NCBI GenBank assembly: GCA_950106755.1
Contig: OX467083.1
Coordinates: 40,686,555-40,750,554 of the forward strand
Direction: 5' to 3'
Origin: Climacium dendroides
Taxonomy: Eukaryota > Streptophyta > Bryopsida > Hypnales > Climaciaceae
DNA length: 64,000 bases
The translations under genes and the position numbers were made by a program. The notes beneath the pieces are model-generated. The model worked only from the letters and a program-made list of their open reading frames with translations. It searched no databases and was not told the DNA's origin. This document shows positions 12,636 to 25,111 of the stretch, piece after piece (the first letter of the stretch is position 1; every line of letters starts with the position of its first letter).

Positions 12636-12870
12636 TCTCAAATGCACAAGTGATCCAAAAGTACAAACCTCATTAAATGTATATCTAGTGAATCACTATC
12701 TACTTCCATTGAAAGAAATAATTTTAGAACACCTCCAAAAAAAACTTTGACCATTTATAACTTTTATATGGAATTTCCAAATGAAATATTTTTTGATGCA
12801 TTGAAATCTTCTTTGGTTGCTAACAAAAAAATATATAATATTTTGATAAGCCTAATAATAATAACTATGA
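12636..12870. repeat. dispersed repeat X, copy 2
   Basis: This is the counterpart of 4311-4546 in the same orientation and block order. It lacks the Stowaway-like insertion after the terminal 'aataata' run. Not coding. Confidence 0.55.
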
Positions 12871-12896
12871 TTTGACAAAAAAAAGTGGCGCTTTTA

Positions 12897-13222
12897 AGAG
12901 TCCCTATAATATAACATCACAAAGTTTAGACCCTACGGTTTGTCAACAGTTATCATGTGGTTATTGTTGTTTCATGGGTTCGTACGTTAATTACAATTTA
13001 TTGCATCATTACAATGCATTACTTTGCATTGTTACAATGCAATTGCAAGTAATGCATTGTAACAATGCAACAACGATGCAAAGTAATGCATTGTAATGAT
13101 GCAATAAATTGTAATTAATGTACAAACCCATGAAACAATGATAACCACATGATAACTATTGACAAACTGTAGGGTCTAAATTTTGTGATGACCCCTTGGA
13201 GGTTTGATTATAAGGACCCGTA
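12897..13222. mobile_element. foldback MITE
   Basis: A long palindrome centred near 13052. The left arm from ACATCACAAAGTTTAGACCC (12914 on) is mirrored by the right arm ending GGGTCTAAATTTTGTGATG (to 13190). Weaker pairing continues outward (GAGTCCCTATAATA against TATAAGGACCCG). The arms are about 125-160 bp each with few mismatches. There is no coding capacity. The family and target-site duplication could not be fixed. Confidence 0.75.
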
Positions 13223-13389
13223 TATAATACCATATTTGTCTCAAAAAAATATACATTATATATCAATGAACATTAGGCAAGACATATACCATTAGATTGG
13301 TAGTTCAAAAACAATATCCTTTTACTTGGATGTCATTTTAGCATTTAAAACTTGTCATGCTCATACAAAACTTTAAAGGTAGCATATGT

Positions 13390-15005
13390 GATTGTTTTGG
13401 AGCTTCTCAATCATCCAAGAGGTGCACAATGATCTAGATCATGAGTGTCATATATCAATAAATCCAACTCATTGTAATGATAAACTTTTATTACATGTAT
13501 ATACCTCAATTCATGCACCTTCTATGAAATAAATTTCACAAAGGAAACTAAATTAAAATGAAATAAAGAAATTGTGGCCAAAATTGGCATTTTAGATCTC
13601 TAAATATTAATCCTTTAGCGCCTATGGTATTGTAGCAAGTAGTGAACTATTGTTTGAAATACATGTACTATAATTAGTATATATAATATTATAATCATGT
13701 AACCATATATAACTATGGATATTCCAAAAACACATTTAATCCATACAAATTTTGATTATGAAACGAAGGATCTTTAAAATCATAATTCTTGGATGAGATG
13801 TGTTTTAAATGTAGAAAACAAGATTTTTAGTAGTGATTTACTTTAGTGAGCAATAGGTACTTAATACGGTGTGCTCTTGCTACCCTACAAAGTTTGTAGT
13901 CATTTTTTGAATTCATGACCAATCATTTATAATTTATACAATGTTCTACAAAGAATAATAGAGGTATCATTCACTTTCAAGCAATGTGTGGTCAAGATCA
14001 TAGCATGAGAGACTAAATACATATAAATTTGTAATAATTTCATGAATATAGTTTGAAAAATCCCCTCCCCCAAATTATAATACTATTTGGCTTTGCAATA
14101 CCACATTGTACTAAAAATTATATTCTTTTTTTTTATATGTGGCTTCGTTTTATGATCATCTTTTGTGACAAGACTCAATTTCCATTCAACCTCTCAATAC
14201 ATGATTACACAGGATAAACTTTACATAGATTTTGTTTTGGTGATTCTTTGGGGCTATTTGGGTGAAACATTTCAAAAATTCAAAAATTCATTTTTTTAAC
14301 CAAAAAAAATTCAATTGCTATCCCCTTTCAATAGAACTTTTTTATATATGGATCTAAAAAATGAACTATTCAAACATTCCAAATCAATGGTGCTAGTGTG
14401 TGAGCCTAAGAATGCAAGCTTGTGAGCATTGAGCCTACAATATTGGTACTTATAATATAGATACCACACACTATAGAAGGTATATGTATCATAAACACCT
14501 ATAATATGGATATTTGTAATATATATATATACTATAATCATAAATAATTTCTATAGTATATACACCTATAACATAGGTGTGTAGTATTCTAGGCTCATGA
14601 GCTTACACTTCTATGCTCACATAATAGCAACTCTTCATTCCAAATGGACAAGAAAACTGTCTTCCTTGAAATGAATTTATCATCAAACATGTAGCCATAT
14701 TACTAAAAGCATTTCTTTTCCAATTGTGTCCCCCATATCTAAACCTATCCAAAATCTTTAGTCTAACATTAGATAGAAGATGCCATTGACAAAAAAAAAA
14801 ACTTTAAGCATTTACACTTTATTGATTTTAGACTAAAGGAGAGAGGCAATATTCCAATTTCGGGCATATTTTTGCTAGTTCCTTACTTGTTTATGATACT
14901 TGCTCCCATTAGATTATAAAAAATTATTAAAAAAATAGATGAAATTGTCAAAAACATCTTAAAATAATATACTATTTTGCCTAAATTTGGATGAAGTTTA
15001 CTAAT
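13390..15005. repeat. large dispersed repeat Y, copy 1
   Basis: Aligns in the same order and orientation with 40660-43990. Shared landmarks include 'aagaggtgca', 'tagatctctaaa.atgaatcctt', 'atgtagaaaacaagat', 'gctaccctacaaa', 'atttggctttgcaata', 'tttgttttg', 'gccatattactaaaagcat' and 'tttagtct.acatta'. The identity is moderate. No protein can be read from it. It is probably a decayed, largely non-coding transposon; the class is unknown. The MITE at 14399-14621 is inserted in this copy only. Confidence 0.6.
14399..14621. mobile_element. foldback MITE nested in repeat Y copy 1
   Basis: Terminal inverted repeats start TGTGAGCCTAAGAATGCAAG on the left and, reverse-complemented, TGTGAGCATAGAAGTGTAAG on the right. 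The second block (GTGAGC…AGCCTA) is also mirrored. The interior is AT-rich with repeated 'tataatat' and 'acacctata' motifs. The corresponding place in repeat Y copy 2 holds unrelated sequence. Confidence 0.6.
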
Positions 15006-17028
15006 TAAGGTAGGAGGTTCTAAAAGCACACAAACTCTAAAATTGCCCAACTCCTCAATTGTACACTATTTGTAAATGTTTCTTTTTGGTGGCCTTCAAC
15101 AATGTACAAATAATGTACATTTGAGGAGGTGAGCAATTTTAGAATTAGTTTCATATTTTTTGGAGCCCAATGCAACTTCAAAATTTCATATTTAATTCCT
15201 CAAAGCTCCAAAAAATATGAAACTACTTGGGTTAGATGCCAACTCCACTTGTCTTTCAAGTAAAATTTACTGAAAAATATTTCAAAAAGCTTCACCTCCC
15301 CAAAATTCACTTTCAGCTCTTAGCTGGGCGGTTTATGAACCTCCTACCTCACATTCAACGTGATGATGAAAGGGAGATGAATGCCCCACTTGGATGCTTG
15401 TTATGACCTGCCTGTGCGTGCCTGCGTCCCAGCGTGCCTGTCGCTCTACCAACCCCGAAAGCGAGCCATTGAATCCTAAGATCAACGCTTGTTGAGATTA
15501 CCACACAAAGATGGCATTGCTTCATCGCGCAGAAGCAGGCGAGAACAACTGTCACCTCATGAAAGTCCATTTATTTTGAGTGGGGGTGGGAGACTGGGAG
15601 TGACTAAATTTAATGCTTCAATAACTAAACTAGGAAACAAACATCGCAACATTCAAACAGAAACTTAATGATGCAGAATGCTTTCCCACTCTCTTCACGG
15701 CCCATTTCTTTTTACAGTTATTTCCGAATGTGTGGTTGACGATATCAGTTGTGCTTTGAAATTGTATCAGCTTTGAAAGGTAGAGTCCGCTGCAGAGGCA
15801 CTCTGCACTACAGTACTACATCTCTAGAAGTGAGCTGAGTCGGTCTAAAAGATGTTATCATTTCTTTTATGCAGTGTGAGTGTGTTAAAAAAGCCACCAC
15901 TAGTAAGGGAGCCAGGTCAAATGGTTCGTCGATAGGCACGCAGCATAGAAGGGGAATAACTTACCTGAAGTTACGTGACAATAAAAAAACTGACAAGTAC
16001 TCGAATTCGCTACTGTACAGTACAGTAGTATGTTTAGACCATGGTTTTGATTTTATATAATACTCCCGAGCAAAAGGTGACCAAATTTGAAGGGGATGGA
16101 TGTCATGAAGACGGCCCTGCAGCCGGAGTTGACACTGGAACCAGTCGTAACTCAACTTAGTGACGCACTCGCACTGCCCCCCAAGCCCCTGTTCGGTGCT
16201 TTGCCACTTCATCAGGCAGCATTACTCTTCCCTATCACTTCCGTATCTACAGCAGTCCGAGGACATGAAAACTTTACCACAATAATTAGACTTTTTTGGA
16301 AACAAAACCCAACAAATTTTATTGAAAACAAACATTAGATTACAAAGATACAAGCCCCCAAAGTTGCAGCCATCAAATGCAGTTTGATGAGCTCAAATTG
16401 AACCTGTGAATTTCGATTGGCTCTCAAAACTATTATACATCTTGTATTGATCTAAAAATTTTACCACACAAACTAGAATAATATGCGCAACTTCTCCAAA
16501 TAGTTTTATTGAATTTGGACATTGGATGCAAAAGTTACAACCCTTTGAATTTGACTTTTAGACTATGAGGACGTCTTTCGTCCCCTGTGACGTTCAGAGG
16601 TTAAATGTTGGAAAGATGGGAAGATGTAGAGAGGGATACAATTGCATTACATGTTTTTTCAGGCCTCTATGAGACTGATTTGGGTCTGTTCCCCATGTTG
16701 TGAACTACAACATCGCAGTCAGATTATAAAATGATAATTTTTTAAAAATTTAAAATATTATTATTATTAAAATATTATTATTATCTAATGTGGCAATTAC
16801 TTGGCCACATCAGATTGTTACTATGATTGATTCCCACAGTCTAAGAACTCTAGGGAACTTGTAGTGTGACAAAGATTTGCTATTAGGTTTGAAATAGCAT
16901 ATGGCTTTTGTTGTAGAAATGCTTTGTAAGTAGTGTCAAATATCCTTAAACACCCTAAACAATAATAAACCTATCCTAAAACTCCCTTTTTCCCAAATCC
17001 CAACCTTATAATCTTACAATTCCTACTA
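15006..17028. other. intergenic, no gene recognised
   Basis: The part from about 15360 to 16260 is less AT-rich than its surroundings and carries several short open frames on both strands (for example 16087-16338 + and 15961-16212 -). None shows a recognisable domain or splice context. It could be a gene relic or unique sequence. From 16260 on, the sequence is AT-rich, with two diverged similar blocks (about 16265-16370 and 16450-16550). Confidence 0.4.
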
Positions 17029-17405
17029 TACCCTAAAAATTGTTATACCTAGTTTTGGTTTAGCATAACTTTTAGACAATAGTTTTAAACAACTTGAAAC
17101 TTTGTCACAATATAGATCAACTATCCAACTATTCACTCACCAAATTTCATCACATTTTAAGATACTTTACAACTTTAGTATACATTTTTTTACTATTGAC
17201 TTTCTAACCCTTTCTACTATGCCCTAAAAATTGTCATAGTTAATTTTGATTTAGCATAACTTTTGGACAATAGTTCTAAACAACTCAAAACTTTGCTAAA
17301 ATGTAGATCAACTATCCAACTATTCATTCACCAAATTTCATCGCAATCTAAGATACTATCCAACTTTGATGAACATTTTCTTACTACTGACTTTCTAATC
17401 CTTTA
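17029..17405. repeat. two-unit tandem repeat, period about 188 bp
   Basis: Units begin 'ctataccctaaaaattgt' (17029) and 'ctatgccctaaaaattgt' (17217). They share long blocks such as GATCAACTATCCAACTATTC and 'caccaaatttcatc'. Not coding. Confidence 0.75.
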
Positions 17406-17486
17406 CTGCCTTTTCAACTCGGTTGTTTTTGGTAGATAACTCCTAAATTTTAAGTCCATTGAAGTTAAAATTTTGATAAAAGCTAG

Positions 17487-17988
17487 CTCGGGGGATGCAC
17501 TTAGTTCTACTAAAAGTCTACAACAAACCACATGCAAACAAGTGGTTTCTAATAAACTATAATTTTAACTTCAAAATTTGAACATTGTTTACTAATAATT
17601 ATAGGATTCTACTCCCAAAATTTCAAACTCTTTTTAGAAAACACATTTAGATGACCATTGCATCAATATTCAACTCAAAATGAGCTTTCAATATAGAGTT
17701 GTTTTTAGGAATTTTTTGTTCATTTTTTAGACAATTTTTTCTTATATCAATATAGGGGTGTGAAAGTTATTTTTCAGTTCTACAGTGTATCTTTTTACTT
17801 CAAAAATTTGTAACTAATTATCATTAACAAATAAAAATATCAATAATTCAAAACATAAACTTTCAAAGTAGAAAAATCTATTCATATTTTTTTCATTTCA
17901 TTTTATTTAAAATTCAAAAAGTATATAGGGGGTCCAAAGTTTTGTTTGTATGTGGATTTTAATGGATACTCTAAGTGACCCCCCCAAG
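17487..17988 (+). mobile_element. 0.5 kb TIR element T, copy 1
   Basis: Terminal inverted repeats of about 18 bp: left CTCGGGGGATGCACTTAG, right (reverse complement) CTTGGGGGGGTCACTTAG. The whole body matches 23811-24375 in reverse orientation. This copy lacks about 70 bp present near the middle of copy 2. A possible 7-bp duplication, AAAGCTA, flanks it if one extra base is assigned to the left end. Non-autonomous DNA element; superfamily uncertain. Confidence 0.75.
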
Positions 17989-18785
17989 AAAGCTAAAAGA
18001 TACGATAAGAAAGACACCCTCAAAGTTTAGTTTCCATTGCACAAGATCTCAATAAGAATGAATCTCTTCAAAACACCCTCTTTGGCTGCCTTTGAATTCA
18101 AGCACCTCTACTTCAAAGCTTTATAATTTTTTTTTCATAATAGATCTAAATCCGAAACTTGGCATCATAATAGATTGAATATTCAAAAACTTAGATTCAA
18201 AATTTTGTATTCATACAACACTTATCCAAAATGCAACACAAAACTCCTTCACATCAATGCTCCTTTCAATACAAATCCACAACAAGTACACAACTTGCAT
18301 TCTAAGTGCTTCCAACACTTTCCAAAATATTAAAAACAAGAAAGATAAGGGACCAACCCTTGCTTCAAGTAGCCACCCCAACTCCGAGATGGCTAGCCAC
18401 CAGCTAATCCTAACCTTACCTCCCCACTAACCCTAGTATCAACTACTAACCAACCAGTTATCAACCGGCTTCTACCAAGCTAATTAACACAAGATCAACA
18501 CCAAACTACTAACATCAAGCTTCAAACACTAAATTTCTAATACTAAACAACTACAAATACTAAATGCACTTTTTTTAATAAACAAAGACGTCATTTCAAC
18601 TACTAGACGGTTCACATCATGATAGTGGTCTTGTTTAGTAGGTGAATCTCATCTAATGAGAAGAGAGTTCATAAAATATATTTACCAAAAATTGCAACCT
18701 TTTCATGCCTCACAAAATTTGGAGATCAAACTTTTGATGTGAAATCATTAGCCTAATAGGAGAGAAATCCAATCCAAGTCATTTC
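17989..18785. other. AT-rich intergenic DNA
   Basis: No gene recognised. It contains simple 'aacta/aacca' rich sequence around 18400-18560. Confidence 0.4.
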
Positions 18786-19080
18786 ATATTTTTTTAATTT
18801 TTAATTTTTAATTTTAATTTTAATTTTTTGAAACAAATGAAAATCCGTTGCAATAAAAGTCACATTACAAAACGGTCAAGCAAAATATGTTGGACAAATG
18901 AAGAGAACAAACCAACTAAAAAGAAAAATAAACCTAGTAGAAAGAGCACCTAGGAGACCTTTCCTACTCCACACAATACAATCATCAAACCTACTAGCCA
19001 AAATAGGAGATTGGAGCCACACATTATCAATTTTCATCCAAATCTTGTCATAGTTTTAGGATTGATGACGTACTCCATGC
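18786..19080 (-). mobile_element. probable 5'-truncated LINE copy
   Basis: Read on the minus strand, the segment ends 'ttttcatttgtttcaaaaaa' followed by an A-rich AATTAAA-type tail (18786-18830). The complete LINE at 28079-35344 ends 'ccttcatttgtgtcaaaaat' followed by an AATAA-type tail. The T-rich stretch upstream of the end also matches in style. The 5' boundary is estimated and no target-site duplication was confirmed. Confidence 0.45.
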
Positions 19081-19150
19081 TGGGCCTTCAACATCACAGT
19101 ACAACTAGAGTCCAAGAAGACCTCTGAACACTAAAAGGAGCATGTGTTTA

Positions 19151-19187
19151 AGTTGATGGATTTTGTTAGACATTCAATGTAACAACC
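19151..19187 (+). repeat. 37-bp direct repeat, left copy
   Basis: The 37 bp containing GGATTTTGTTAGACATTCAA recur at 23368-23404 in the same orientation with two differences. Flanks on both sides differ. This could be the remnant ends of an element or a duplicated fragment. Confidence 0.6.
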
Positions 19188-19390
19188 TTGTTTTTATGTC
19201 AACAATGACGACAAATAGAACATGAACATATTACATTAGACACATCTAGATGTTGTATTGGATGTTATTATTGATATAAAAACACAAGTTGTGTTATTTG
19301 ATGTCACCTAAAATTCATTTACGAAAATTATAAAATGTCACATAAAACACACTAGAGTGCCCTGTGGCGTTGCCACAATCAAAACGAAAG

Positions 19391-19976
19391 TAAAAGTAAT
19401 TTTCTAATTTTTATAGAACCAAAAAAAACTCAAAAATCCATAACTTCCTCACTATGAGTTGGAATGCCATGAAACCAAGCCTGTGCACCCCCCTTGCCAA
19501 GAGCTTTCCAACTATACACCAAAATATAAGAAAAAGTAATTTTCTAAATTTTTTAGAACCAAAAACAACTCAAAAATCCATAACTTTCTCACCGTGAGTC
19601 AGAATGCCACGAAACAAAGCTCGTGCACCCCTTGCCGAGGGCTTTTTGACGGTACCAAGATTGTGACCAAAATATAAGTAAAACTAATGTTCTAATTATT
19701 TAGTTCATAAAAATACTTCAAAATTCAATAACTTTCACAATGTGAGTCGGAACGCCATGAAACCAAGCCGGTGCACCCCTCTTCGCCGAGGGCTTTCCGA
19801 CGGTACCAAGATTGCGACCAAAATATAAGAAAAAGTAATTTTCTAATTTTCCAAAACTAAAAATAACTCGAAAATGCACAACTTCCACACCGTACGTCCG
19901 AACGCCACGGAACCAAGCTGGTGCACCCCTCCTCGCCGAGGGCTTTCCGGCGGTACCAAGCACGCGACCGGGGGAC
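19391..19976. repeat. four-unit satellite, period about 140-155 bp
   Basis: Units start at about 19391, 19531, 19676 and 19831, each beginning with an 'aaaagtaattttctaa'-like block. Later in each unit come 'gaatgccatgaaaccaagc', 'gtgcacccc' and 'gagggctttccgacgg'-like blocks. Unit 4 is the most CpG-rich, and units 1-2 show TG/CA at many of the same places. A CAAA-rich simple repeat follows (about 19998-20040). Confidence 0.8.
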
Positions 19977-20040
19977 GCACGGTCCGGGAGATCTCAACGT
20001 GACAAACAAAACAAACAAACAAACAAACAAAACAAACCAC

Positions 20041-23000
20041 CTGTCTTTATAGGAGAGATGGTTCTTATAGTGATTTGTAAAGATACTCTTTTAATAGAGT
20101 GGTGATTGTCTTTAATTCTTAAAATCTTTCAATGACCAAATCAAATTTTTAATTTCTTACAACAAGCTTTTATGAACACTATTCTCAACATTACTATCTC
20201 AAGCTTTCTTAAACATAAAAAGTGTGGATCTTTTTTTAGCTTTTTAACAAGATGATTTGCAAAAGAAATAAGTTTGTGGTTACATACTTATGTCATTTAT
20301 TTGATTTCCGTGAACTTTTTGAGTTCCTAAAAAATATTTTGAAAGAACTGAAAAAATATTTTCTTATAAATTTCTACAAGTAAAACTTTATTCATCTCAT
20401 TCTATTGAGTGAGGTAAAAGATACAAAGAATTTCATTTTGCAAATATGGAATGGTCATAAAAATATAAACAACAAGAATATTAAGAGGAAAAAAGAGTTG
20501 CTTTCAAGAAGTTATAGTTAATCTTGATTAATCCCTAAAGGACCAATGAGCCCACTTTGGGCTTTTTGAGAACTTGGGCAAACTTTATTGACTTCAAAAT
20601 TTGTAATTTTTGTATGAAATTTTTTAGATGGATATCCCTTCTCATTATAATCTTTTTGTTTCATGTCATTTTGATAAATATTGCAAAAGTTAAAAGAGTT
20701 TTTTCAACTTCAATGTCAAATAGGGCAGCAAAAAATTTATTCCAAAAAAAATTAATTTTTTTTTGGAATTTTATAAATTGATAAATATTTTAAAAAATTG
20801 AACTACTAAATTCCAAGTAATGAGGTAAAAGTTATGAGGAATTTTATTTTGCAAGCAATTAAGGTAGAAAAAACATATGAAGTCCTCTTTTGCTCTCAAT
20901 TTTGAAAATTTTCAAATAAAAATAAAAATAAAAGATTTTAATTGTTCACTATAACATTTTTACCATTAGAATTAGAAATCCTCACATTCTTCCAAAATTA
21001 TTAGCACATTAGTTATATCTTTCATTCAGTAACACCTTCCACTTTACAATTTTTAAAAATGAAAATGAAAGTTTTTTGTCTAAAATTTTTAAATTATATT
21101 TTCAAACCATTTTCCAACTTATTGAATGAAATGCATAATTTGTAGGATGTAATGTTTTATTCTAAAAATGTTGGAAGAAAAAACTTCACCTTTTGGAAGG
21201 ACTAGAAAAGCCTGTATTTTGAAGTTTATGCACATTGAACTTGTAATTGGTGGGGATATTCACTCTGAAATTTTAGAGAGAAGGTACTTAAACAAGTTAA
21301 CCAAGAGATCATATGGTTGATTTTGTTAAAAAATAAATATTAATGAGGATTTTGACCTTGCTTTGTAGACAAGTATTTTGAAACAATTTTGGGCCTCTAA
21401 ACATGATGGTCCTTTAGGGGTTAATAAGTAGATAAGATACAAGACAAAGAAACATTGAAGAATGCTCCAACATTTGTGTTGGCAAGATTAAGAGGTCCTT
21501 TGTCTTCCTTCCTATTTATGTTAGTACTAAAGGACCTTGGGAAAGCATTTGGAAACCTACAAAAGTCTTTGAAAGCCTATATGAGCTTCTAGAAGACTAT
21601 GAAAGGTTCTACAAAGTATAGGAGGACTATCAAAGATTTTGGAAGGCTTTCCTACGCCTATGACAAATGGTCCACCCAAACTAACCATGAGGTCTATTTC
21701 TTAACTTAACTCATAAAATTTTTGAACTCTAATATGTATAAGTGCATGGGTTAATTTACAAATATGTAAATTGCATTTCGTCTACAACATTGATGTTGAT
21801 GGGATGTAAGGATTTCCCCCCAACTCCTACTATCTTTTTAATTCAATTTACTATTTTCTATCAATTCACCAATTTAATAAAATTGATGTTTATATCCATG
21901 TATATAGTGTTTATATGAATTTTGTGTGCTAAAGAACTTGGGGCAAATGTAGGGAATCACTCATACCATAACTAGTCATAACTAGTCAGCCAAATATCAA
22001 ACAACCCTAGGAACATTTTAATCTATAAAAGACATGTGGCCATTTTCTAAACAACGAAGGACATAGAATCTTTGTATATAAGACAAAAGTGCAACTCTTC
22101 ATCCTTAGAATTTTGCATGAAAAGGAGAAATTATGTGTAGTAGTTTGACTTCTAATGAGTGCTTTTGAATTTTTTTTAATCAATTATCCACTCAATGCCA
22201 AAAGGGATGACTTCCATTGTCACCACCTTGTCCTTTAACCCTAAAAGATTTCAATTATGTTTTCACCAATAGCATTCCAAAACTACCATTTCTAGTACAA
22301 GTACCAAATTAAAAAAGAAAAACATTTTTAGGCACATGTATTCATAGGATCTTGGAGTACACTAGTATGAAAAGACGTGGAAAAAATTTCAGAAATTTTC
22401 ACTATGTAGATTGCAAGATATTAGCATTTGAAGTGGCAAAAATCCTTTTTGGGCCTTGCAAAAAACTAGGTTAGCTTGCACTTCAAAAAGTTACATTTTT
22501 ATGAAAAAATGTCCCAAATGGTGGTGATTCTTTGGATACATTCTTCATGGCAAGTTGGTTACATGCTTGAAAAGCTTTAGATCATTTGGAACTGTACAAC
22601 ATATAGGAAAAAAAATAATAAGTAGAAAGATGTAAAGAATGATTCAAAATACTAAATTGTTAAAATTTTATTTATGGAATTGAAAAATGCCAATTCCAAT
22701 GGTGGTAATGTTGTAAGAAAATCTACACCTAATTTTTTTATTTTTTTCAAAAATATTGAAAATTGAGTTAAATAAAGGACTTCAAAGTTTACCTTAAGAG
22801 TAGAAATTCCATAACTACCCACAAACTAAAACTCCTATAACTTTCATCTCATTAATCAAAATGAAATGATTCAAATTTTTTCACACATATATAAATCTAA
22901 AGAACCACTTTCAAATTTTTATTTTCTTAAAAAGTGATTTTAAAAAATGCTTTTTTTGCTTGCCTAGGTTGCCTGCACTTTGCTAAAAATTACATGTCAT

Positions 23001-23367
23001 ACAATAACTTTTGAACCATGTAGTCAAAAGTTAAAGAAATTGTTCAGCCTGAAAGATATTCTTTGGGTACATGTTGTGTGAAATTTTTTAAAAATAAAAT
23101 AAAAACTCCATTCATAGTGAGTTGTCCAAAATCTCTATGTTGTCAAAAATGCAAGTTTAGGGCTTTAGGGGTTAGGGGTTAAGGGTTAATGTGTTGAAAA
23201 GAGTTGTACTCTAAAAAATCTGACACAACGCATCACTTGAGTTCACCTACAACTAGATTTAGAATTTCTTTCCAGATTTTGAGCAAGATTTCAAAAAATA
23301 CATTGTAAATTAGGATTTTCATAAAAAAAGATAATATAGCACCTATGGGACTGCCTTATCAAGCAAG
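20041..23367. other. long AT-rich gene-free stretch
   Basis: No coding region with a recognisable domain. Features seen: 'cataactagt' doubled near 21968, a run of GTTAGGGGTTAAGGGTTAA-type telomere-like sequence at about 23160-23190, and many A/T homopolymers. The right end holds the second copy of the 37-bp repeat (23368-23404). It is probably decayed transposon sequence. Confidence 0.45.
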
Positions 23368-23404
23368 AAGTTGACGGATTTTGTTAGACATTCAATGTAA
23401 CAGC
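23368..23404 (+). repeat. 37-bp direct repeat, right copy
   Basis: Matches 19151-19187. The separation is 4.2 kb and the enclosed DNA has no recognised protein. Confidence 0.6.
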
Positions 23405-23810
23405 CATTTTAGATTGTTTCCAAACTGCAAAGCCAAATCCTTGTTCATTGTGAGCATCCACTACCAAAGCGGTATAGAATATTCAACAAAGCATGTAGTC
23501 ATGAATTAGTGCTAGACACCCAAGCTCCGACACCGATCACCTTTCAAACCCTACGTATTAGGATAGGGTGGTGAAGAATACAAGCCACATACAAAGAAAT
23601 GAGTGTATGGCTGCACTGTTACCAAAACATTCTTCAACTTCAAGGGAGGGGACTTCATGTTTTCTAGAAATGCAAGCTTCTTTAATTATATGTTTGTCCA
23701 TGCATTGTGGGCCAATTTAACACTAATATGTTCTTCTTGCAGTGCTACCTATAGAAGGACCCACTCCTTTCCACTCAATAATGAATAGGGGCGTGCACAT
23801 GGGACCGGGT

Positions 23811-24375
23811 CTCGGGGGGTCACTTAGAGTGTTCATTAAAAATCACGTGCAAACAAAACTTTGGACCCCCTATATACTTTTTGAATTTCAAATAAAATGA
23901 AATGAAAAAAACATGAATAGATTTTTCTACTTTAAAAGTTTATATTTTGAATTATTGATATTTTTATTTGTTAATGATAATTAATTACAAATTTTTGAAG
24001 TAAAAAGATACACTATAGAACTGAAAAATAACTTTCACACCCCTATATTGATATAAGAAAATATTGTCTAAGAAATGAACAAAAAATTCCTAAAAACAAC
24101 TCTCTATTGAAAGTTCATTTTGAGTTGAATATTGATGCAATGGTCATCTAAATGTGTTCTCTAAAAATATTTGAGTTAAAAAAACATGTCATTTTAGTGC
24201 ATTTTTAACCTCTTCTAGAAATCATTCCATATTTTATTTGAGTTTGAAATTTTGGGAGTAGAATCTTATAGTTATTGGTAAACAATGCTCAAAATTTGAA
24301 GTTAAAATTATAGTTTATTAGAAACCACTTGTTTGCACGTGGTTTGTTGTAGTAGAACTAAGTGCACACCCCAAG
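23811..24375 (-). mobile_element. 0.5 kb TIR element T, copy 2
   Basis: Reverse-orientation copy of 17487-17988, from CTCGGGGGGTCACTTAG to CTAAGTGCACACCCCAAG. Length 565 bp, including about 70 bp absent from copy 1. Each copy has its own terminal inverted repeats, so these are two independent insertions and not the two ends of one larger element. Confidence 0.75.
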
Positions 24376-25111
24376 GGTGGGGTGCCATCAAGAACCACAT
24401 CCAATTGGGCAGGCCCCATCTCCACCTACCAACTACGCCCCGACTATGGTAGGCAAGCCAACTGGCAAGGGTCCCTAAGGATGGGGTGAAACCCCTGAGG
24501 CCAAGGTAACACCCCCAAGGCCAGAGTTGATGCCTTGTAGGCCGGAGGTGTTAAATTTTTTTTTAAACAAAACAATTATTGTTTGTTTTGGGGGCATATT
24601 GTTGTTTATTTTTAAAGTGGCATAATATATGTAGGCAATCTAGATTTTTTTTTTTTTTGTTTTTTTTTGTTTTTGTGATGGTTTTAGGAAGTAATACTAT
24701 ATGTTGTGGAAATTTTTTTATTTTATATTTGGGACTTCCATTTTGATTTACAATAAGCTTTTTGAAGTTTGATAGTTTAGGCTTTTAATGAGACTAATTT
24801 TTTGGGAGACCTTTGTAAGACAAAATGGAGCCTCTTTTTGTTATTCAAATTTGTCACATGGATAATGCTTTCCATGGTAATGAATAATGCCTTGATATGA
24901 ACTCATTGCCCTTGGTTTTGAATTCAAATGCCTTAATAAACCAAGGGCAATGAATAAGTCTTTTAGCTACAAATCAAGAGCTCGAGAGGTTCTAGATTTG
25001 GGTGGTGGAACTTTACTAGCGGTTCATTGTTGTTTTTGCTCATCTCCCAGAAGAAATGCAATCCGCATCGACTTTTTTGGGTAGAACCTAGGCAATCCAC
25101 ACTGGAACTAT
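24376..25111. other. 5' flank of the PIF/Harbinger transposase
   Basis: A GC-richer start (24376-24555) is followed by T-rich DNA. A small hairpin pairs CATTGCCCTTGGTTT (about 24905) with AAACCAAGGGCAATG (about 24938). The left end of the Harbinger element should lie here, but I could not match a terminal inverted repeat with the right side. Confidence 0.4.

Noticed and set aside
23160..23190. Interstitial telomere array
   Set aside because: Only a few degenerate GTTAGGG-like units; too short and irregular.
19151..23404. LTR retrotransposon bounded by the 37-bp repeats
   Set aside because: No LTR-length similarity, no primer-binding site or polypurine tract seen, and no gag/pol in between.
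17487..24375. One 6.9 kb element with 0.5 kb terminal inverted repeats
   Set aside because: Each 0.5 kb block has its own terminal inverted repeats, so two separate insertions are the simpler reading.
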